Shown here piece by piece: positions 34,798 to 42,953 of a stretch of 64,000 nucleotides of DNA (positions are counted from its first letter, which is position 1; the number at the start of each line of letters is the position of its first letter). The notes under the pieces are model-generated. The model was given only the letters and a program-made list of their open reading frames with translations. It was not told the DNA's origin and did not search any database. This DNA is from Caballeronia sp. NK8 (lineage in GTDB: Bacteria > Pseudomonadota > Gammaproteobacteria > Burkholderiales > Burkholderiaceae). The DNA lies in the NCBI RefSeq assembly GCF_018408855.1, contig NZ_AP024322.1:496001-560000 (forward strand), written 5' to 3'. The translations under genes were made by a program, and so were the position numbers.

Positions 34798-36309
34798 ATG
34801 GGGCGACCCCGTAGTCTCTATCTCCAAGGCGACCGCGCGCTAGTCACGCGCAAGCTGGCCGGAATCCTCTCGATGGATAAGAAGGACGTGCAAGAATTGC
34901 TGAATAGGCACGTCGACGAAGTTGGTCCTTTAGCGAAAGCCTTCCGAGCTGTCGGGGAGCATGGAGACCAGGATTCTAAGGAAAAGGTGAACCGCGAATG
35001 GCTGGCCGTCGTGCAGTGCGACGTGTCACTATCCGCGTGGGTGGACGACGACGACTGCATATCTCGTATCGACCCATCGCGTGGCGCGTCGATGCGCTTC
35101 CTGTCGACTGACTCTCCCGGGGAGGATGAGGCTGCGGCGAACGCTTATCTAGAATCGCGGCAGCGTTTGCTTGAGGGGCTTCTTGCAGAGATTGACGACC
35201 ATCAGACGCGAACGGCGTATGCTGGTATGTTGAAGTGGCTTTCCTATATTGAGTCGGGCAACCCGCATACGGCCCATTTCCCACTGAGCTCCGATACGGC
35301 CTTCGGGTACAACCTGCTAATTCTGGACCAGATGCTCTCAGACGCGGTACGCGAAGGAGAGCAGGAATGGCGGAAGAACAATCCTCTGCCTGACGACGTT
35401 GCGACACCAGGCGAAGTAACCGTCCGCTGCTCTCACGCCGCGCTACAAAGCATATGTCATTGGCTGGACCAGGAGCGGGAAAGCGACAAGCGGATAGCCT
35501 CCGCCCCCACAAGCCTTATCGCCGTGACCAGCGCAAATGTCTCAGCTAACAAGTGCCTGCTGGAGTTTGCCGCGAAGGATGCGCGAGGGCTGGAAGCCGA
35601 AGCAATGTGCGTCGAGATTGTGCAGCAGCTGAACAGGAAAGGCATCACGGAAGTACCGCTCGTCGAACGCTCGGACTCGCTCGAAAGCGAGCACAGATTC
35701 CGTGAGCTTCTCACCGCGTGGTTTGGCTACCACGGCACAATGATTGAGAAGGATGGTTTTTTCAAGCGTCACATGACCGATACAGATGTCATCGCGATTT
35801 CCATCTGGGCGAAAGAGCTGCAGAAGCGATACATCAGAGGGCGTGGGTCGAACGGGCCTAATGGGGTGCCTCAGGCTGCGCACGGCGGCCAGTTAAACCA
35901 TTTCATTTTCGCTCTCACGATGGTGGGAGCGTTCTATTGTAAAACGCGGACGGCGAGAGAGTTCGCTGTTCACAGTAACGCGACCTATGCGGTGTTTCCC
36001 AGCAAACGCGACATGAAGAGCAAAGGGCTTACGTCAAAGGACTCGCCGACGGCCGAACCACGGGTGCGCATCCCTGAGCACGCTGCACAGGTCCTGTCGC
36101 AATCCTACGGCCTGATGTTTTTCAGTGTACACGACTGGCACTTGAATGACCGGCACATCCGCGATGCAGCGAAAACGGCAAGAATCAAGCGCGCCCACCA
36201 TCAGCACCTACTTGAATACGCTGTGAAGGGTCGCAGTTCAGCGGAGCTTCTCAGCCTGCATAACACGCTGGACTCCTTGCTTATCGACAAATCCGACCAG
36301 GCGGCCTAG
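34798..36309 (+). CDS. Hypothetical protein, 503 aa
   Basis: ATG 34798 (CGAGGTTCAAT upstream). The sequence is soluble and mainly helical with no signal peptide, no P-loop, no HNH and no visible nuclease motif. The N-terminus GRPRSLYLQGDRALVTRKLAGILSMDKKDVQELL (in part) suggests a helix-turn-helix-like start. The C-terminus contains VHDWHLNDRHIRDAAKTARIKRAHHQHLL, rich in His, Asp and Arg. It sits between two defence-type genes. I do not recognise it and propose no function. Confidence 0.7.
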   Translation: MGRPRSLYLQGDRALVTRKLAGILSMDKKDVQELLNRHVDEVGPLAKAFRAVGEHGDQDSKEKVNREWLAVVQCDVSLSAWVDDDDCISRIDPSRGASMRFLSTDSPGEDEAAANAYLESRQRLLEGLLAEIDDHQTRTAYAGMLKWLSYIESGNPHTAHFPLSSDTAFGYNLLILDQMLSDAVREGEQEWRKNNPLPDDVATPGEVTVRCSHAALQSICHWLDQERESDKRIASAPTSLIAVTSANVSANKCLLEFAAKDARGLEAEAMCVEIVQQLNRKGITEVPLVERSDSLESEHRFRELLTAWFGYHGTMIEKDGFFKRHMTDTDVIAISIWAKELQKRYIRGRGSNGPNGVPQAAHGGQLNHFIFALTMVGAFYCKTRTAREFAVHSNATYAVFPSKRDMKSKGLTSKDSPTAEPRVRIPEHAAQVLSQSYGLMFFSVHDWHLNDRHIRDAAKTARIKRAHHQHLLEYAVKGRSSAELLSLHNTLDSLLIDKSDQAA

Positions 36310-36411
36310 TGCCAACTCGTCATCTGGGGAAGTGATGGCCAAGACCTATGAGTCCGCGACTCCGGGTTTGCACATGGCGTGGAAGCCGCGGAGGACCCAA
36401 GCGCTTTCGAA

Positions 36412-36615
36412 ATGAGTTCGCGCGCCACCCCATACAAAGTTGGATATGTTCTGGGCCGCAGCTTCTATGAGGCGGTGAAGCATGGAAGCCATACGGCAGT
36501 CGCCGTGACGGCGGGTGAACTGGGAGCAAAGTATGGGTTATCTAGGTCGGACCTGCTAGCCGCGCTTAACCTGACTGCGGTTCAGGAGAAGCAGTTCGAT
36601 GATGCACACCACTAA
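36412..36615 (+). CDS. Small hypothetical protein, 67 aa
   Basis: ATG 36412; an in-frame GTG at 36379 would add 11 residues. Contains YKVGYVLGRSFYEAVKHG and ELGAKYGLSRSDLLAALNLT, possibly a short HTH-like pair of helices. No family recognised; about 100 bases after the 503-aa gene. Confidence 0.4.
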   Translation: MSSRATPYKVGYVLGRSFYEAVKHGSHTAVAVTAGELGAKYGLSRSDLLAALNLTAVQEKQFDDAHH

Positions 36616-37424
36616 TCAAAGGAGGCGAGGACGCTTGCCGTGTCAGCGATGTACATGCAGGCGGCTATAATACTTTCCTGGGTCGGAGGCGACGACGACC
36701 GGTTCGGCACCGCGCGAAGGCATCGGCATGAAGGATACGATGCTTCTTTCTTGGCGCGCGCGGTTGCCTACCGCTCGCACGCGCTTTCTCTCAGTCGACG
36801 GACCATTGGATACTTGGCGCGAGTTTCGGCTGCATTCTCATCGCAGAGGCGGCCGAGGCCGTTTCGCTCGGCGGGGCCTTGGTGCTGAATGGCTTCGTCG
36901 CATCCCAACGGTGTCGCTCGGCGTTAAGTGCATCATTTCTGCTCCGCGCACTTTCTTATCCGCGCGGCAGGACGCATCGAAGGAACTGTCTCAGTCCATT
37001 GGCTTCGCACGCTCTTGCCAAGCAACAAATAAGTGGTGTTCAAGCGCACAGCTCCGATTGGCCTGCCCCGGAGCATTGAGGTGGCGATTTCGAGAAATAA
37101 GCTGGTGCACCTGACAGATTCGAGCATTCCACCAATTATCCGAGGAACCATGGCCAACTCGACTTACCTTCGAGGAGGCGGCCACCAAATCGTCGTAATC
37201 GCAACTTCCCGAGTCGTAGCGCGGTGTTTGGAAAAATGTGAAGCCAGCGCTTCCAGCATTCGGCTAAAATAGCAAACAATTTCGCCGAGAGCAGCAAATT
37301 TTGGCGCTCGACAGCGTCTGGTCAATCGGTGCTGGGCGCGAGAGAGGTCGCCGAGGCCTGTGGTTTGCACACGGGCGTTACGGGGACAAAGTGCTTAAAT
37401 TAAAAATAAGACTGGGCCCAGCAC
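36616..37424. other. Intergenic, 809 bases, no gene recognised
   Basis: Contains only short frames without motifs. It should hold the promoter for the ABC-3C operon; an AT-rich stretch (TTAAATTAAAAATAAG, 37395-37410) lies 15 bases before its GTG start. Confidence 0.5.
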
Positions 37425-38639
37425 GTGGCACAAGAGAAAAGCTTCACTGAAACGACCAGTGCTGACGACAAAAGCATCGGGTTCGACTACCAGTACTATT
37501 ATTTTCTTCATCGTATCCTGAATCTGGGCGTCGGGCAAAGCGTTGGCCTCGAGATTTTGGACGATGTGCACACTGAACTGGACGCCAGTTTCATCGTTCT
37601 CTTCCAGTTAAAGCATACGGTACGGACCAGTGCATCCGGCCTACCCGTCGCTCTGACGGAACTTGACGCGGACCTCTGGAAGACCCTCTACAACTGGGCA
37701 AAGATAATCGGTGACGACGCCGAAAAGCGCGCAATGGTTCCGGCGCAGTTGAAGTTTGTCGACAAGACGGAGTTTCATCTAGTATCTAATAAGTCGCATA
37801 GCAAAAGGAATCACTTCCTGGGGGCGCTAATCGACTTTCAGGGCGGTACCACAGAGTTCTCCACAATCCGGGACCGCATCCTGACCCTCCAAGGGGAAAC
37901 GACGGATGCTGAGATACAAAAGTACATCGCTGCCGTTGCGGATTTGGATGACTCCGTACTCCAGAAATACTTGAGTAACATCCGGTTCGACCTTGGCCTG
38001 GACGATATCATCGGTCTAGTCAAGCGTTCAATTAAAGAAACATTCATTGACGATGGAAAGATAGATTCGACGTTCGCGCGGCTCGATTCTAATATCCGGG
38101 AGGACAACTTTATCGCTATCAAGAAAGGCGAAAAGATTGTTGTCACCTTTGAAGATTTTCGTAAGCGCTATTGGAAGATTTTCGACGACGCGCGTAGCAA
38201 AACGCTCGTGCAGTATCCATTCAAACCGGAGTTGCCTGACGATGTCTTGGACCAGCGGTTCATCCGTCGATTGATGGATGTCTCTGCGTTGTCGCCGTCC
38301 GATATTGAAAGTGCGGTGAAGTACACAACGCTCAAGCTTCAAATCTCTAAGTATCTGGAACAATGGGTGCAAGAGGGCACCCTTGTCAGCGCTGATGTCT
38401 CCGAGTTGCATAGCGACGTTATCACGCAGTGGGAGAACGAATTTATTGACGCGTTCGAGGGCTATGACACCGAGGAAGACATAAAGACAGTCGCGAAGGG
38501 AATCCTTAGGATGCTGAGACGCGTGTGCTTTAGGCTAGCCGAGAGCAGCCTGAATGTGAGACTTAGCAACGGCGAACTGTATTACTTGTCGGACATGGGG
38601 CGCATCGGGTGGCACAGAGATTGGGAGCAGCATGATTGA
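37425..38639 (+). CDS. ABC-three-component (ABC-3C) system effector, DUF4297-like nuclease
   Basis: 404 aa, GTG start at 37425. The N-terminus GFDYQYYYFLHRILNL, then E43/D46/D47/E51 in GLEILDDVHTE and QLKHT (Q61, K63), is the divergent restriction-endonuclease fold found in DUF4297/Cap4-type nucleases (Q/E-x-K core). The C-terminal part is helical and probably contacts the partner proteins. It overlaps the next gene by 8 bases. In ABC-3C systems (described by Aravind and co-workers) such nucleases are the effectors controlled by an ABC/SMC-like ATPase. Confidence 0.75.
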   Translation: MAQEKSFTETTSADDKSIGFDYQYYYFLHRILNLGVGQSVGLEILDDVHTELDASFIVLFQLKHTVRTSASGLPVALTELDADLWKTLYNWAKIIGDDAEKRAMVPAQLKFVDKTEFHLVSNKSHSKRNHFLGALIDFQGGTTEFSTIRDRILTLQGETTDAEIQKYIAAVADLDDSVLQKYLSNIRFDLGLDDIIGLVKRSIKETFIDDGKIDSTFARLDSNIREDNFIAIKKGEKIVVTFEDFRKRYWKIFDDARSKTLVQYPFKPELPDDVLDQRFIRRLMDVSALSPSDIESAVKYTTLKLQISKYLEQWVQEGTLVSADVSELHSDVITQWENEFIDAFEGYDTEEDIKTVAKGILRMLRRVCFRLAESSLNVRLSNGELYYLSDMGRIGWHRDWEQHD

Positions 38640-39078
38640 AAGATGGTCGGGCTACAACAACGTCGGCATATGCGCCACAGCACTGCTGGCAGTCATGGCG
38701 CATGCGCCACGATTGAGTCTGCCCAAAGCAATGCTTGTGATGCCCTTAGTTATGCACGATGCGACCGTGAAGCATCTAGGTAACGGTAGCGTTGCGAGGC
38801 GGGCAGCGGCCACGCTCGCGGCATCGCGGCCTGACCTGTTCATCAACTTTGACTCAAGGTTTACCGAAAGCCTTGTGACGTCTGTGAACGCTATTCAACT
38901 GGTCATCGAGGCGCAGTACGTAAGGTTTGATGGCGAGCTCGTCTTGGTCAATCCGGTGGAAATCGACCCAAGCTTCGGCAGGCGAGCGCAACGGATAACG
39001 AAGGCGGCTGAACATATTGCCGCGCTGCTGAAAAGTCCGGCCGATGAACTATATTTGAATTTTCGGGTGAAGCTTTGA
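38632..39078 (+). CDS. ABC-3C system middle component
   Basis: 148 aa. NNVGICATALLAVMAHAPRLSLPKAMLVMPLVMHDATVKHL (in part) and the C-terminal RAQRITKAAEHIAALL fit the small helical middle component that bridges effector and ATPase in ABC-3C operons. The ATG overlaps the nuclease stop, and its own TGA overlaps the TTG of the ATPase gene (TTGA), so all three are coupled. Confidence 0.75.
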   Translation: MIERWSGYNNVGICATALLAVMAHAPRLSLPKAMLVMPLVMHDATVKHLGNGSVARRAAATLAASRPDLFINFDSRFTESLVTSVNAIQLVIEAQYVRFDGELVLVNPVEIDPSFGRRAQRITKAAEHIAALLKSPADELYLNFRVKL

Positions 39079-40943
39079 AATTCGGATTTGATTCCATTAT
39101 CTTGTGGTCGAAGAAGGGCGAGCGCCGCTCTCTTGAGTTCCACCGCAATCGAGTCAATGTGCTCTCCGGTGGTAGTAAGACGGGCAAGAGCGCGTTGCTC
39201 GACATCATCGACTACTGCTTCCTCGCTAGCTCGCACAAGCTGCCAGATAGCATCATCAACGAGAACGTTGACTGGTACGGACTCAAGTTCTACGTGAATG
39301 ACAAGACTTTTGCGCTCGCCCGGAGAAGCCCCGCTGGCAACAAGGTAGTGTCCGAGTACTACTTTTCTTCGAAGGGAGTCGTGCCGGATGTGCCAGAAGA
39401 GAACATCCGTGAAGCGGACCTTCGGGAAGTCATCGAGAGCGAGTTTTCTATCGATGAGAAGGTCGCCATGCCATTCGGCGGAAAGGCGATAAAGAAGAAC
39501 TCCAAGATTTCGTTTCGATACTTTCTGCTTTTCAACACTATCTCGGAAGACATCATCACCAACAGCAAGATGTTCTTCGATAAACAGGAAAAGGAACGCT
39601 ATCGCGAGGCGCTGCCGCGGATATTTGACATTGCGCTGGGTATCGACGACCTTGAGAACATCGGTGCCCGCGAGCGTCTAGAGGCGCTCGAAAGGGAACT
39701 GAGGCGCGTGCAGCGAAAGAACGCGCAGGTGACCGCCGGCCGGCCCGATTTCGATGAAGAAGTTCGTGAAATCGCGGTGAAGGCTGCAGAGTATGGCCTC
39801 TTCCAGGCCGACCCCAAGGGCCTCTCAAAGGCGGCTGTAAAGGACGCAATCGAGGCCGCTGCGTCTGTCGATACAGGCAAAGCGCTTGACCGCTATGCCG
39901 AGGTGACTGCGCAACTGTTTACGGTTGACCGGAGGCTTCGAAGGCTGAACCAGTTCGCCACGGAGTATCGCGGTTACAAAGACACGCTGAAGAATGCTGA
40001 AGACAGTCTTCTGCCAATCCAACAGTTGTTGGAGAGGTCCTCTGCGCTCGTGAAGTCCGAGGTGTTCGGCCAACTCATCAGCACCCTCAAGTCCGACCTT
40101 CTAGAGGTAAAGAAGTCGACCTCACGTAGCCAGCCGCTGGCCGCCCAGATTAGTACGATGTCGCGAGCGTTGCAGGCAGAGAAGGCGGCGCTCCAGCAGG
40201 AACTGAGCGGTCTGCCTCAAGAGCCCACATCGTTCGCGTCCGAGCGAGATAAATGGCTGTTCATCGGCGAAGCCAAAGGGCGATTTCGGACGTTCGACTC
40301 CGTTAGCGGCCCGGCCACCCTTCAGCAAAGCGCTGGCGCCACGGAGGAGTCGCTGCAGGCGCAGATTGACGAAATCGTCGTCCGCGACGTGGATGAGACG
40401 CGAGGCGCCGTCATCTCAATGATTAACGAGATTGCGCAGGGCTTGCTAACCGATACCCGCGATGCGCTTGCGAACTACGCCAGCTACCTTACTGACTTTG
40501 CGTATAACGAGAAGCGTCTGAGGTTACGCAAGCCGCGCACAAGCTATATCGAGAATGTCGGCAGCAGCTCAAACCACATGTTTCTTCACCTCCTTCAGTT
40601 CCTCGCATTGCATGAGGTGGCGGTAAGCCATAAATCGCCGTTTGTCCCGACTTGCCTCGTCATCGACCAGCCGAGCCGCCCGTACTATCCGAACAACAAG
40701 GCTGACGATAAGGTTAAGCTTACGGACAGCGACAGCGAAGAGGTTTCGATTGCGTTCCAACTCCTCAACGATTTTGTTGGGCGTATGAATAAGGAATACG
40801 AGACCGAGTTCCAAATGATTGTGTTCGAGCACGTGCCGGCGCACACATTCGATGGCATGGATTTCGTGCATTTGCTACCGCAATTCCGCAATGGGGAGGC
40901 GCTGATACCTCGGTCTTGGCAAGGGGCGAACGGTAATCGATGA
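39075..40943 (+). CDS. ABC-3C system ATPase, DUF3732 (SMC-like)
   Basis: 622 aa from TTG 39075. The P-loop GGSKTGKSALLD at residues 32-43 fixes the start upstream of any ATG. The middle is coiled coil (RLEALERELRRVQRKNAQV; LSKAAVKDAIEAAAS; QLISTLKSDLLEVKK). The C-terminal LVIDQPSRPYYPNN is the Walker B with the conserved Asp-Gln-Pro-Ser of DUF3732 proteins. It is an RecN/SMC-type ABC ATPase expected to sense DNA or invader structures and license the nuclease. Confidence 0.85.
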   Translation: MKFGFDSIILWSKKGERRSLEFHRNRVNVLSGGSKTGKSALLDIIDYCFLASSHKLPDSIINENVDWYGLKFYVNDKTFALARRSPAGNKVVSEYYFSSKGVVPDVPEENIREADLREVIESEFSIDEKVAMPFGGKAIKKNSKISFRYFLLFNTISEDIITNSKMFFDKQEKERYREALPRIFDIALGIDDLENIGARERLEALERELRRVQRKNAQVTAGRPDFDEEVREIAVKAAEYGLFQADPKGLSKAAVKDAIEAAASVDTGKALDRYAEVTAQLFTVDRRLRRLNQFATEYRGYKDTLKNAEDSLLPIQQLLERSSALVKSEVFGQLISTLKSDLLEVKKSTSRSQPLAAQISTMSRALQAEKAALQQELSGLPQEPTSFASERDKWLFIGEAKGRFRTFDSVSGPATLQQSAGATEESLQAQIDEIVVRDVDETRGAVISMINEIAQGLLTDTRDALANYASYLTDFAYNEKRLRLRKPRTSYIENVGSSSNHMFLHLLQFLALHEVAVSHKSPFVPTCLVIDQPSRPYYPNNKADDKVKLTDSDSEEVSIAFQLLNDFVGRMNKEYETEFQMIVFEHVPAHTFDGMDFVHLLPQFRNGEALIPRSWQGANGNR

Positions 40944-41204
40944 CCTCGGTGTGTCTTTATGACGCGCGGCGCCGACGAAGAGCGGCGGCACTTACTGTCC
41001 GGGAGCCACGTCCACGCAGGCAACCAGGCCAGTTTCAATTCGACCCTTCAAGAATTTCACCTGCCGCCGTTAACTTAGAACGCTGCATGTAAGTAAATGA
41101 GAGCCTAATGGCTGCGACGAAAAGGTCTGTATGCTTGGTCGCAGTCGTCATGGTCTCTTCGAACTGGCAGTACGCGCGATTGAAGGCGTCGGTTCGACGG
41201 ACGC
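40944..41204. other. Intergenic after the ABC-3C operon
   Basis: 261 bases, no gene or clear terminator recognised. Confidence 0.4.
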
Positions 41205-41621
41205 GTGAATGCATGTCGAAACGCGGCCGCGGATGGTCGTGAGTTGGCCGCACTCAATCGAGGCGCGAAGGTTGTTCGATGGTTTGCAGGGTGGTGCGAT
41301 GTGATAAAGCCTCACTTCGAACGATTGAGCGACGTTAGTGGGCGCGTCGACCGCTACTGCGCGGCCATGCTGGCACAACCAGGAAACGCTGAGGAGATTC
41401 GGCAGGATTTGATTGCAAGTCTTGCGAATGGAGGTCAAGCAGCACAGGAGAGCCGCTCCCAAGTTCTCGGGGCACTCGCTGTAACGGCACAGATGCAATA
41501 ATCGCAGGCTTTGCAAGCGCAAGCGGCCGCAGCGCAACGCACCGCTGTGGTAACGCCGGGTCCGGTCGTGCACTGCAATTCCTATCGATTCGGCAACCAG
41601 ACGACCACGGATTGCCAATAG
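41205..41621 (+). pseudogene. Possible small gene with an internal stop
   Basis: A frame starting at 41205 (MNACRNAAADGREL) runs to TAA at 41499-41501 and then stays open to TAG at 41619-41621. The second part reads QALQAQAAAAQRTAVVTPGPVVHCNSYRFGNQTTTDC, whose end (CNSYRFGNxTxTDC) looks like the tail of small exported proteins. So it may be one gene broken by an ochre codon. No domain recognised in the first part. Confidence 0.4.
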
Positions 41622-41727
41622 GCATTCCGAATCTGAGCGGAAGTGCCGAGCCCGTGCGCCAGGACGAAGCAGGGCGACCGGTCGGTCGTGCTTCTCTGGT
41701 AGTCTTCTGCAGCCAAAGGAGCACAAG

Positions 41728-41769
41728 ATGCTGCCTCATTGGATGAGTTCATCGGCGAAGACGACATGA
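41728..41769 (+). CDS. 13-residue leader peptide coupled to the GHKL gene
   Basis: ATG 41728 has the best ribosome binding site in the area (AAAGGA, 7 bases upstream). It encodes MLPHWMSSSAKTT and its TGA overlaps the ATG of the GHKL gene (ATGA at 41766-41769), so it may serve only to bring ribosomes to that start. Confidence 0.45.
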   Translation: MLPHWMSSSAKTT

Positions 41770-42953
41770 TTTCATTTCCCAGCGCTACGAGTCTTAAAGA
41801 CATAGAGGAAGCTTATCAATTGCTTCCCGAGAGTTCTGAATTGAAGCTCGAGACGAGCCTGCGATTCGGAGGAAACGTCGGCGTGCCCGGTTCGCTCGTA
41901 CAGTTCTTAGCAGCGTGGTCACGCACCGTCGAGCACCCGACCTTGAGGCCATATGGAAAAGGGTCGTCAGACTTGCCGGAGGTTCTGGCAAGAGAGCCTC
42001 ATGGCATGGCGGCTGCCTACTTTTCCGAAACCATCGCGTCCAGCGCTGGCTCGCCCTTATCGACTCGAGAGGCGTTGGCGAACGTGATTCCGCGCATAGA
42101 GGCGATGCAGGATGGCAACTTCCGCAGCACGATGCATGGGCGAGGCGCATTCTTAGGCTGCTTCGCCCGCGCGAGGAACGAGTTTCTCGTTCCGCTCTAT
42201 TCTAGGGCAGAGGTCGGCGCTGTTCGGTCTCGAGAGGATTTCGTGAACTTGACCTCTCGTCTGATTGCCGCGTGTGCGCCAACCACTGGCCAGACGATGG
42301 CGGAGTCATCACGTGTCGCGCTGGGAACGCTTCTCTATGAGCTTTTCCGCAATACAGACGAGCACGCGACGACCGACGAGCATGGCCGACCTTACTCCAA
42401 GGGTTTGCGCGCGGTGATGGCCAAGTTTATCTCTTTCGAAACAAAGAATGCGGCGGCTCATCTGGGAGAGGAAGACCCACCGCTTTCCATCTTCCTGTTG
42501 CACAACATCGCGAATCGGAGGAAGTATCCGAACGCTGAAGGCAAGCAAGAGGCCACCAAACAGACGTCTTTGTTGGAATTGACCGTCGTAGATACCGGCC
42601 CCGGGCTCGCTCGTCGTTGGCTTTCGCGCCACGGTGGAGGCGACGACGATATTACGAGTTTAACAATTGAGGAGGAGGTAGCGCTCGTCCGGAAATGTTT
42701 CGAGATGCACGCGACCACGAAGAGTACCGCAGGCAGCGGCGGAGGGCTTTCGCATGTACTTCGGATGCTGCAGCAACTTAACGCTTACCTTCGATTGAGG
42801 ACCGGACGGGTCTGTCTCACCCAGGATTTTTCAAGTCCCAAAGAGAAAGTATCGTTTGAGCCGAAGCACTGGCTCAAGAACCGACCGGAACTACCCATGG
42901 CGGAAGGCGCCTGCTATTCGATTGTTGTTCCGGCTTCGAAGGTCTTGTTATGA
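41766..42953 (+). CDS. GHKL-fold (HATPase-like) ATP-binding protein
   Basis: 395 aa from ATG 41766; an in-frame TTG at 41739 is the alternative. The Bergerat fold is clear: N box LLYELFRNTDEHA (E192, N196, H200), G1 box VVDTGPGLA (D276), and G2 box TTKSTAGSGGGLSHVL (about 318-331). There is no histidine phosphorylation domain, HAMP or receiver, so it is not an ordinary sensor kinase. It overlaps the next gene by 4 bases (ATGA). GHKL proteins in defence loci act as ATP-dependent sensors; that role here is inferred. Confidence 0.8.
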   Translation: MISFPSATSLKDIEEAYQLLPESSELKLETSLRFGGNVGVPGSLVQFLAAWSRTVEHPTLRPYGKGSSDLPEVLAREPHGMAAAYFSETIASSAGSPLSTREALANVIPRIEAMQDGNFRSTMHGRGAFLGCFARARNEFLVPLYSRAEVGAVRSREDFVNLTSRLIAACAPTTGQTMAESSRVALGTLLYELFRNTDEHATTDEHGRPYSKGLRAVMAKFISFETKNAAAHLGEEDPPLSIFLLHNIANRRKYPNAEGKQEATKQTSLLELTVVDTGPGLARRWLSRHGGGDDDITSLTIEEEVALVRKCFEMHATTKSTAGSGGGLSHVLRMLQQLNAYLRLRTGRVCLTQDFSSPKEKVSFEPKHWLKNRPELPMAEGACYSIVVPASKVLL

